From the NCBI GenBank assembly GCA_023512835.1, contig CM042092.1, forward strand, positions 5,829,293 to 5,893,292: a DNA stretch of 64,000 nucleotides, given 5' to 3'. The position numbers were made by a program, and so were the translations under genes. Source of the stretch: Taxillus chinensis (lineage: Eukaryota > Streptophyta > Magnoliopsida > Santalales > Loranthaceae). The first letter of the stretch is position 1. Every line of letters begins with the position of its first letter. The notes under the pieces were generated by a model. The model made no database searches and was not told the origin of the DNA. It saw only the letters and a program-made list of their open reading frames with translations. Shown piece after piece: positions 48,955 to 60,500 of this stretch.

Positions 48955-49450
48955 TTATGTTACACCTCAACACTTGCTCCTGAGATGATGTGTTAGTGCC
49001 CAATTGGGTCTAGTTGCTTCCCTTGGTGTAGTATTTGGAAGGTGCAGAATCTTCTTATGATGGCTTTCTTTTATTGGTTTACTATGTTGGAGAAAATCTT
49101 AACTATTAATAATATTTGGTGTCATGTGTTGGTAGTTGTTAGTTAGTGTTATGTATGCAAGGCGGAAAAGAAGATAGTAGACTACATCTTTTTTTCCCGT
49201 GTGGTAGCTTGGATGATATAGGGTTTACTTTCGAATTTATATGTGGTGCATTGGGTGATACCTCAAATTCTTGTTAGCTTTTTTTTCTGTTGGTTTGGTT
49301 CGATGGGTAAACGCTCTTTGACGAGTTGCTCCTTATTGCATTATTTGGCGCCTTTGGCGTGGATGCAATACTTGGTTTTTTTTAGAATTGTAATTAGAGC
49401 ATGGAGGAGTTCAAATTATCTTTCTTCAAATCTCTCTTAAATTGGATATC
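48955..49450 (+). mobile_element. LINE zf-RVT remnant
   Basis: Shifted frames give the C-terminal region of L1-type ORF2: ILTINN-type block near 49095, YVCKAEKKIVDYIFF-like block near 49150-49195, then FGAFGVDAILGFF near 49345 and SFFKSLLNWI near 49420. No poly-A is visible. The tandem duplication at 49455 begins directly after it. Confidence 0.6.
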
Positions 49451-49454
49451 TACT

Positions 49455-49686
49455 TCAAATCTCTCTCGTTTTGATGATGGTCTTTGGGGGGGGGGGGGGG
49501 GGGGGGATATCAAACAAATACTCCAACTGAACTGAATTCATATGTATTTATTTTAGGTTGAGCTTTAAACCGTCAAATCTCTCTCGTTTTGATGATGGTC
49601 TTTGGGGGGGGGGGGGGGTATCAAACAAATACTCCAATTGAATTGAATTCATATGTATTTATTTTAGGTTGAGCTTTAAACCGCCA
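49455..49686. repeat. 118-bp tandem duplication containing G21 and G15 runs
   Basis: Two units start TCAAATCTCTCTCGTTTTGA at 49455 and 49573. Each contains a guanine homopolymer (49486-49506, 21 G; 49604-49618, 15 G) followed by ATCAAACAAATACTCCAA(C/T)T. Apart from run length the units differ at only a few bases. Confidence 0.95.
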
Positions 49687-51577
49687 AATTACTCATTTAT
49701 ACCTTTTAATTTAATTAAAACTTAAATTAATTAACGCATAAATAAATATCAGCTATGTAACGCATAATTGAATACAACTTAAGCTTGATTCAAACATTAA
49801 GATGTGTAAAAAAATTTAAAACAGTCTAACATTAATAATGACTACTGATTAATAAATTCAATGGATGAAATTATAAGAATATGACAAACGTACTTGAATA
49901 AAATTTAATAATAATACAATAAACTATAATAATAATAATAATAATAATATAATTAAAATATTATTATACGTTTAGATAATTTAAACAGTTGAAAATATTA
50001 TTAATATTGAAAATATAATAATAATATGACGTGTGTTATATTATTTTTCATGTACGTTTTGCATTATTTTATTACGTTGTAATTAATTTCAAAGTTATTA
50101 TTATTTTTACAGATAATATTAAATGTGATTATTATTATTTTATGATTAATAAATTTAGTTTAAACTTAAAAATAATATTAATTAGGTAATTATTTGAAAA
50201 AAATAAAAATACTTTATAAATCATTAAAATCATTAAATCATAACTGATTTTGAATAATACAAAGTTCAAATATATTATTATAATACAAAAAATCCTCAAA
50301 GATCATCATGAAATAATACAAGTAAACTAGCCATTATTAATATCTTGGGTGTATATATATTATTATATATACACTCAAATAATAAAAAAATATTAAAAAG
50401 TTTATATATTTATTTTAAAATATTTTCTAATTGAATTTGTGCACAAACTAACCATTAGTCGTTAGATCATCTTAAAATTTTATAAGCAAGATGAAAACTA
50501 CATGAATATTCAATCTAATGATATTTTTTGAAATAAATATCAACAAGATACCATAATAAAAAAAATTACACCAAAAAAAGCATGGCAATGCAGTTTAATA
50601 GATCACTAAAATTGAGCAAATTTAAAAACTATTTTTAAAATGATAGATTCCATCTTTGTTTGCTATAATTGAGATTTAATATTATTTTAAAAAATGGTTT
50701 ATAACCATTTTAATTTAATAATAATATATATTTTAAAATAAATTTTAAAATAATAAATTTTATAATTATTTTTTAAATTCAAACTCAATAGATTCAAATA
50801 TATTTTTTATTTTTTATTTTTAACTTTTTCTATTTTATTACTTAGTCTTAATGTCTTACTAAATTCTCTTTCATGGAATTAATTTCTAAAACATATTCTC
50901 TCTTACATAAATTATTTTAAAATTATATTTCAATACCAACTTAAATAAAATTTACAAAATAAAAATTAAAACACATACAAAAAATGCCCTAAAATATACA
51001 ATGCACTAACAAATAAATCGAAAACTCATATCCATACCAAAAAACCAAATCATTTATTTATTTATTCATTTTTTTTTAATTTGTTTGTTTTATTTTTAAT
51101 AACGGTACTTTGGAAAGGGATGAGTGTCTCGGACGAAAATTTTAATATGATTTGATATTAAAACTAATTCCAGCATTCCAAAATTATCTAATTTTTATAT
51201 ATAATATCATGAAACGTACCAAAGGTAATTAGTTATTGTGAACAAAACAAGCAAAGTTGAGATGCATCGAGCAAGACTCCTTGGTCACCATCCTCCTTGC
51301 CCATATAAAATATTACAGAGGAGCAACTTTGCTTGCAAAAGCAAAACGCTGAAGAATCAACAGGCGCCGTGTTGCGCCCATACACCTTTTCTTTCTTCGA
51401 ATCAAATTGCTCCTCACCGAGTATGATCAAGCCTGTTCGCTGAAAAAGCAGCAACCCTCTCGAAAACACCAGCGTGCACTCACTCTCATGTGAACTGGAA
51501 AATTAACCGGCCTTTCCATGACATAATAAGCTGGGTGCATGTTTTCATTAAAAACTCTAGACAGTTACCATATTTAG
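49687..51577. other. A+T-rich spacer and 3' flank of the EngB-like gene
   Basis: No supportable gene. An AAT repeat lies at about 49928-49950. The 51233-51500 part is less A+T-rich and near the end of the EngB-like gene, possibly 3' UTR. Confidence 0.5.
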
Positions 51578-54500
51578 CTAATGCTTAAGCCAGAAGTTTC
51601 GCAGCTGAGACATGTGCACCAGTATCTCATTCCTGCCCTGCTTAGTAACACTGCTAGTCATTATCCATGGCGGCATTGATTTAAAGAATTTGCAAATCAG
51701 CTCCTCAAACTCGCGGACATTCTCTGCCGGTCTTCTACCTCCCTTCCTTTCCTTTTTCCGCTTGTCACATTTAGTAAAGATTAATGTCATGGGAATCTGA
51801 AATAAACCAAGGTGGCACTTATACAACCAACCCATTGACCTGCATCACACCACAGCTGGTGTATGTATAATGGAATTTTTACTAACCATAAAAGTAAAGA
51901 TGACTTAGGGAAGAAATAGCTTACTGTGTTGGATTTGGATATATTATTGATTGGATATAAGGTGAGAAGCTAAACCAGTTCAGAAACCCAAAAAAAAAAT
52001 TGCAATTTTCACCATCATTGGTTCAGATCTGACAAGTTTTCAGTAAGCATTTTTACAGTGATTTGTAACAGGCTTAATTTCCCACTTATCCAAGCATTCC
52101 ATAAAGCAGCAAAAGGGGAAACACGAAGTTGCCCAAGAATGCATGTGTGCGTGTGCGTCTGGGATAGAAAGGAAGATAAAGATACTGATGGAACCATCAT
52201 ATGGGAAATGAAAATAAGAAAAATGGGAAGACTATGCACAATATTTGTGATTAGGATGGGATGTTAACATATTGAATGCAAACATTTTAGTTTATTATGC
52301 CACCCTTAATACAATGATATACGAGTTTACCTACCTGATTCTGACCCAGCCAACTAGCATACTCAAGATCACTTTTTCTGGGAGGAATACTGGCATCTAC
52401 AAGCAGGAATACTGAGACCAAAGATGAGCGATTTAGGAAATAGTCCTTAGTGAACTTGTTCCAATCTGTTCGAAGATCTCGCGAGGCAACTGCATAACTG
52501 TTCAAAATTTTTGTAATTCACTTCAATCAGTGACCTAAATTGAAACAGCAGGGGCTCCAAGGAAACAACTTTTGCTCCCACGGAATATTTAAAAAAAAAA
52601 GTAGAAAAACAAAGCAAAACAAAAAAATTCCGCTGCAAGAAGAAAATTATGTCAGCTTCCATCCCTGTTTGTTAGCACCAGAATAAAGTACAAATATCTA
52701 AAAGACAACACATTATAGATATATCTTAATTCCTAACCGAAGGCATACCCATATCCAGGCAGATCCACTAGGTACCAACTATCATTGATGCGAAAATGGT
52801 TGATCAACCGTGTCTTCCCTGAATTAACATGAAAGAAAAAGCAAAAGTCAAATCCTTCATTTATTTTTAAGAAACAATTGGAATTACTTGAACAATTTAA
52901 TGAAAGCATGACGATATACAAATAAGTAAATGAATAAATTCCCCTCACACACAGTAAAAAGAAACATTTGATTAAATTAAGAATATCAATAAATAACAAA
53001 AGATATATTCTACCAAACAAGGATTTAAAATTTCCAGTAAAGGAAGATTTAATTCGGAGATTAGGCAATATTCTATAGCATTCCAGCCTACAGGAATGTG
53101 ATCTCCATGGGAAGGCCTACAAAAGTCCAGCTGAAATAAGATGTTCCAAGAATCTTAAAATTAAAAATCACACACTTTTGATTATATGTAAGATGAGCAA
53201 ATATATAAAGTGCTCTTCTAATACACAATTTAGCTTCAATAAATAACTAGGATGAGTCAACTTTCTCTTCCTAATATTTTCAGAAATTAACTGGTGAAAA
53301 GGCAAGATGCTGATCCTACACTACTCTTCTATGGTCCAATGAGCTGCCCATCAGTGAGATCATGAAATCATTTAGTACCAATAACTCCCTCAAAAGAATT
53401 ATGGGTGGAAATTGTAAAGACACACAGTATAAATCATGGAGAAGGAAAAACCAAAAGTAGTTGGGTAACAATGCAATAAGTAATACCAATAGTCTAAAAT
53501 AAATATATAAAGCATATATTAATACCAATCTGTTTATTACCTATCAAGAAAAAAATATCAATAGTCTATCTATTTTTTAAAATTAATTTATTAATTATAT
53601 ATATAAAGCATCATTAAGAATAAAATAAATAAATAAATAAATCAACCAACAATATATAAGGAAGAAAGGAAACAGAGCTCAAAAACCCAGTCTGTGCAGT
53701 CTACACAGCCTGAAAAGGCCCAGGAGAGAACTCTAATTCTTTGTATGGGAGCAATCTGTGCATGCTAAGATATCCTAGAGATCTTAGCTTGATCCTAGAG
53801 ATCTTAGCCTGACACCCAAGCAACAGACTATATTGCAGTAAAGGCATAATCAAAAAATGATCTTTTCTCTCCCTATTCTTCCGTGTCCACATGGTATGAG
53901 AGCTGGTTTTTCCCTTGAAAAAAAAAAGTCGACAGGAATCCTAGCACTATCCATCATAGGAGAACCTAGTGTTGACTATCCAAGACAGCTATGATCTTGC
54001 ACTAGCAGCCTTCTCTGACCTCCAACCTTTTCCATTGCTGTCCACCGTCGTCTCTTCTTCTTCATCACCATTGCTAGGTCATCTAATTGGGTGTTGCCAT
54101 TCAAATCCTGTCAGCCCAAACTGTTGCTATCAAGGCCTACTTCCCGTGCTGCCATCAACGTCAACTCTGTTGTCAAGGCTCACCGCCACAGTTGCTAGTG
54201 CCTTCCACGGCCATTGCCAGGATCTATGGAGGGACCCCATAATAAGTTGTAGTGCCAGTGTACCACCTCTAGGGCCATCCATGAGGCCATGTCACACCCC
54301 GAGTTTTGAAACGTCTCTCAATGGTACATTCTGAATTAAAGAAAGTGCTACTTGTAGGAGAGGAGCAATTTGGAAGCATTGATAGTATACAGTTGGTATC
54401 CAAAAATAGATGGAACTCTTTTAGAGAGCATGTCACTAGTCAAAGATTTAACGTTGAAAAAGAAATTTATCCATCCTTATACAAATTGGTTAAGAACTGA

Positions 54501-57500
54501 ACCATTCTCTTGACAAGCTCGATAACAGAGCAAAATCAATTTACATATGCCTCAACCATTAAGGCTGAACTTAGCAGACGGAAAAAAAAAGGAAAGTTAG
54601 TACTGCATGGGTTGAAAGCCAAAGAAAATCTAATCTCATGACACATGGAGATAAGGTTTCCTCCCTTTTCTCATATTCTTCGAATGTCTACTTATTCTAA
54701 GCCTGACTGTGGAGACACTTACATTTGCCACATCTAAAGATTATTGCAATAGTTGGGAACAGTCATGGCAGGTGTAATGTCTCATTTATTGCCACTATTG
54801 CCATGAAGAAAGTCATATGAAGTGGACTTTTCCCCTTCATCCACAAAATCGGCCACCCATACCGCACTAACTGTTAGTCTCAAGGGACAACAAGCTCGTC
54901 CCAAATCTGTTGTTGTCGTGTCCTTCATCACTCATACAAGTACCCTGACTACACTTACATCAGCCAGTCAACTGCAATAAGTAAATGATTTAAGAGCCAT
55001 GGATCATATGACTGGCCTGGAAAATATATTTGATACTTATAGCACCTCTTCCTAATATCCCACGAATCTGTCTACTCGGTGGCTCCTTGCCTCCTGTAGC
55101 GAGTAGTGGCTCTATGATAAGTCAAACAGATGTGCTCTCACATTTACCATCCTTTCTTATAAGTCTTTTGTCAATCAACCGGATTACTAAGGGCTTTTTT
55201 TTTTTCCTTCTCCGTGTACTTTTCAAGATCTATGGGTGAGACAGATGATTGGTGCTGGCCGTGAAGTTGCTGGTTTATATGTTCTAGAGTCTCCATCTCT
55301 TGTTACCAAACCATCCTGAACAAGAATCAATATGAATTATCCGATCTTGGCGAGATTAAAATCCCACTATAGAGGAAGATAGCCAATTTCACCATTTAAA
55401 GAGGCAAACTCCAAGATATAGAGAAGAAAACAAATTTCTATTCTCATCCAGATATTCACCTCATTCCCCTTTCGTAGCCATTGTAACGTGTACAGATGCA
55501 GATGTTCTTTAACCGGCAATGCTAACTTCTCTACCATGTAGTTGGATACGACATTCTCGCGGCTCCCACTGTCGATGATGACACTACATACTTTTCCCCG
55601 AGAAGTACATCTAGTGTAAAAAATGTTGTGACGAAGCCAATTTTCATCATCAGTGACGTCCGTATGAAGGCTGCGACGTACAACCAATGATTCACCATGA
55701 TCTGCAGTGATGAGTTCCTCTTCAAGTTGGGGTGGTGCAGTGCTATCATCGTGTTCCTTCTCTACGTCATCAGCAGATGTCTCATGAATCTCCCCTTCAA
55801 GAATGGTGATAACCCTCTTGTTTGGGCAGTCAGAGGTTATATGGCCATGGCACTTAAAACATTTTTGAGTGTTAGGTTGAATCGGCCGGCTTGAGCCAAC
55901 TTCATTTATAGTCTGAGCAGGGGTTGTAACGACAAGTTTGGTAACTTGAGGTCCTTCATTAGCACTAGAATCCTGAGGTTTTGAAACACTAGTGAAGGTC
56001 TTCTTTGAGTTGTGCATCTTACTAGCTAGCAATTAAATCATGGGTAGCGCAGCGGTAAGAGCAACTCTCAATGCTAGTCGAATGACATCATCCAAGGTCC
56101 AATATTGTTGAAGTTGAATGGCCTTAGAAACCTCATAATCCAAGCCTCCAAGATATCGGGCTATGGTTTGTTCCTCTTTCTCCTGAACATCGCACTTCAT
56201 CATGAGTTGTTCAAATTCCATAGTATACTCTTCCACAGTCAAAGACCTCTGCTGCAAGTTATGTAACTTGATAGAATTATCTTGATGATACCGATCAGGT
56301 AAGAACTTACGAGTATGCTCGCAGCGCATTTTCTCCCAAGTTTTAATTTTGTTGCGGTCTTCTCGTTCTCGCATGCGTTTGAGATTTTCCCACCAAATAG
56401 AAGCATGTTTCGTCAGTTTGATGGCAACAACCTTTACACGCTTGTCATCTGGAATATCCTTGAGTTCAAACACACGTTTGACGGTGTGCAACCAATTAAT
56501 AAAATCATCCAGTTGAAGGTGGCCTTCAAAATTTGGAATATCAATCTTGATTCCAAGGTCTGAGTTTTGTCGAGGCCATCGTCGATGTTGGATTTTCTTG
56601 TTGGATGATGAACTATCATTTTCTCCTTTGCATCCTCAGTTTCTTCTTCCGATGCATGTGGGTCGTTTTGTTAGCGTAGAGTCTGCTGCCCTTCGAAGGC
56701 TTCGAGTCTTGTTTGAAGATGTAGGATTTGTTGGCGCAACTCCTCCATCTTTATGTCTCGAATAGCTCGTTGTCATGGCGGGTTTTGTCCCTTGGGCGGC
56801 ATGGTGAGTTATGATTAGAAAAGAGATGGAAGGTATTTGGCTCTGATACCAAATGAACAAGAATCAATATGAATTATCCAATCTTGGTGAAATTAAAATC
56901 CCACTACGGAGGAAAATAGCCAATTTCACCACTTAGAGAGGCAAACTTCAAGATACGATAGAAAAAAAAAAACAAATTTCTAACTCTTTATTGATAAATC
57001 AAATAAGAATTTTCTGGCTTCATTCGTTACATCGTAAGCCCCTTTTAATGGCTTAAAAATAAATCTAATTAAATGCAAATTGATAATAGAATATCTTAAT
57101 TGATAGCAGAATATCAAATTAAAGCAATAAAATAATTCTCTAGGATCTTTAATTAAAATAAGATAATTCTCCTAATTAAAGCAACAATTGTAATCTTCGA
57201 ATTGAAGCAATTATTCTTTCCACAATAATAATCCTAGCTGGCACCCATCCTACTCATCTCACTCTTGCTCATTATCATTGTCGTCTTGGGCATTCATACT
57301 TACAAAATTTGAAGTGGGTTGTTACCACCTTACAACATTGTTGTCTTTAGATTGCGAGTCTTGTCAATGCACCAAACATCATACCAATACCATCTATTAT
57401 CATTGTTTTAATGTGTGCTGCCCATTCATGTTTGGGATCCCTTCTTAGTCTAATTTTTGTTATTTTGTTTCGTTTATCAGTGATTGTACTCGTATCACAT

Positions 57501-60500
57501 GGCTGGTCTTAATAAAAAATTGCTCTAATATTTTCTCAATCTTTCAATCTTTTTGCTTTAAAACCAATACCCAATATGGCCGGTCAGTAAAAGTGTTTCA
57601 TAGTGATAATACTCCTAAATATTTGTCTCGTGATATACAATTCTTTATGTGCCACCATGGCATTCTCGATAAAAGTTCTTGTACCTATACACAACAAAAT
57701 GATATGATTGAATATAAAATTAGCCGAGGTCCCCTAAGTTCTTCTATGTGAGATGGTCCCTAAAATATTTATGGTTGATGCTTCTTTAATTGTTCGCCAT
57801 CTCATCAATCACATGCCCTCCTCCGTCTTAAACGACCGAATGCCTTTCTCCCTTATCCATCTACATAAAAAATCTGTTTCCTTTACCACTCTATCAATTT
57901 GGATGTATTGTCCTTGGTTGCGACCCTCATCTAAGCCTTTACATATTCGTTCCCTATGCTCTTCGATGTAACTTTTTTAGTTATTTTCATTCTCAAAAAG
58001 TATATCGATGTTATGGTTGATGCTTCTTTAATTGTTCACCATCTCATCAATCACATGCCCTCCTCCGTCTTAAACGACCGAATGCCTTTCTCCCTTATCC
58101 ATCTACATAAAAAATCTGTTTCCTTTACCACTCCATCAATTTGGATGTGTTGCCCTTGGTTGCGACCGTCATCTAGGCCTTTACATATTCGTTCCCTGTG
58201 CTCTTCGATGTAACTTTTTTAGTTATTTTCATTCTCAAAAAGTATATCGATGTTATTATCCTAGGTTACATCACCCAATGGTCTTTGTTAATGTCTTCTT
58301 ATGGGAATTTGCCTCCTTTTACCTTGTTTCATCTCACTAAACATTGCCTCCACCTTATAATGACTTAACTGACATAAACATCCCCACTAACCAACCTCCT
58401 ACCAAGCCTCTTATCCTTTATCAATACCAACACTGTTTCCATCCTACTCCAAATCATTTACTCCCCTCATCACTGCTCCAATGTCTGCTCAGTCTTTTGA
58501 TCAGACATTGACTTGTTAGTTGCTCATTGGAAAGGTACACTTTCTCGTACATGTTCGTTGTTACTTTCAAAGCTCTTAGCAACCAAGGTTAACACCAGGC
58601 TATGCAAGATGATATGTGCACCCTTAATTAAAATGACATTTAGAAACCCGTACCCTATACCAATGGGGTCACTATTGTTGATTGTCGCTGGATTTATGTC
58701 ATCAAATAGATTTCTAATGGATAACTAGCTCGCTTAAATGCCCTCCTAGTGGCCAAGGGTTTTTTCTAGACCTATGGAATTAATTATCTTAATATATTTT
58801 CACCCATTGCCAAATTGCCTTTTATTCAGTTTATTTCTTTGGCTGCTAAACATTCTTGGTCTTTACCCCAACTTGACATTAAGAATGTATTCCTTCATAG
58901 TGACCTCGCCAAAGATATTTATACGGAACAGCCTCCACGATATGTTGCTAAGGGGAATCCTCATTGGTATGCAAGCTTCAAAAATCTCTATACGGTCTCA
59001 AGCAAATCTCCTCATGCATGGCTTGGAAAATTCTATAATATTGTTTAAAGATTGGACTCACCCAGATTGATGCATAGTTGTTAAAGGCATGTCTAGGTGC
59101 AAATCTCAAGCAGGCGCAAGGTTTGCACTCGCCTTTCTTCTAGTCAAGGCAATATCCGCAAAGCACGGGTTAAGCGCACTTTTTTGTGCTTTTTCCCCAG
59201 GTGCAAGGCGTCACGAAGACGCACCTTGAAGAGACGACGAAGCTTTGTGGAATTGTCGACCATATAACAAAACGAAAAAAACATAGGGAAAAGAGTTGTC
59301 GATCGTGAAGCCCCTACAGCTTTCGACGACAGCAAACCCTCACCTTGCCAAGTGCGTCGTCTTCTCTCTTCTTCTTCTCAGTTTCTTCTCTATTCTCCTC
59401 ATTTTAACAATGCCGTCCCTTCTCCGGAGGTCGTGTTTTTGTCAACTACCACTGCAAGCTTGCAACTGACGTCGGCATTTTTTTTGCTTTGTCTTTTTTT
59501 CTTGGTCTCGTTCTTATTCTCGTCCCTTCTTCTCTACATACCCGATTATATGGCTTTTTTCACTCTTCTCTCTTTTCTATGCTGCTTTATTTTTTTCACA
59601 TCAGGTTGTCTGGTCGTGCTGTTGTGTTGTCTTTTTTTTTTGTTTGCTTTGCTATTCTTCTTTTTTACTCTGCTCTTTATCCTTTTTTCCCCGTTTATTG
59701 TCCTTATATTTTTTGCTCTGGATTTTATTTTTCAGCTGCTCTCTAGCTCTGCTACTATTCTTTTCATATCTAACATATATATACATTATTATCTAAAAAT
59801 TTAAGATGTCTCTTACTCTTTTTGTTAGACTATTAGTTATTCGCAATCCATGGTGATGATTTTTTTCATAAGTTTGATATTTAAATTTATTCCAAGTATT
59901 GACAATTAAATTTAAAATTTTATCATATTGAATTTTTATGCTTTAAATTTTTGAGTTCTAATAATTTCACATTTAAATAGTTTATATTCACTTATTTATG
60001 TTTAAATTAGTTTGCTTATTTTATTAGTATGTTTTATAATTTTTATATAAATGTGCACCTCATTTTTCTCGGGCTCGTGTGTTTTTTGTGCCTTGCGTCT
60101 AGGCAAGGCATGGCCTTTGCACCTTGAATGTGTCTTGCACTTTTAATTACTATATGATTGACGACATTTCAATTTTTGTTCATCACTTTACCTTGGAAAT
60201 TATTCTCCCAATAAACTATGTTGATATTGTGATACAGTGAACTGAATCAGTAATTCTACAAGGATTAGCAAGCTCAAGGAATAATTGCATAATCAATTTT
60301 AGACAAAAGATCTTGAAAAACTTCAATATTCCCTAAGCATTGAAGTCGCCCAATCACCCAATCCTCTATAGGAATAGTTATATGTCAAAGGAAATACGTT
60401 TTAGATATGATTAAAAATATAGTATGTTGACAGCTAAACCACTCAAAAACCAAATTCAATCTTGTTGAAAAACTAAATTATCAGATAATTATCAGACTTG

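Noticed and set aside
52142..52160. GTGTGCGTGTGCGTCTG tract as a microsatellite
   Set aside because: Too short and irregular to call.
56033..56090. tRNA-like string (TGGGTAGCGCAGCGGTAAGAG) on the plus strand
   Set aside because: It lies inside the minus-strand gag frame of the gypsy element and no cloverleaf with a T-arm follows.
59352..59804. 150-codon hydrophobic open frame resembling a membrane protein
   Set aside because: The CT-rich low-complexity sequence encodes Leu/Phe/Ser by composition alone. It lies inside a TIR element and two frames give similar hydrophobic products.
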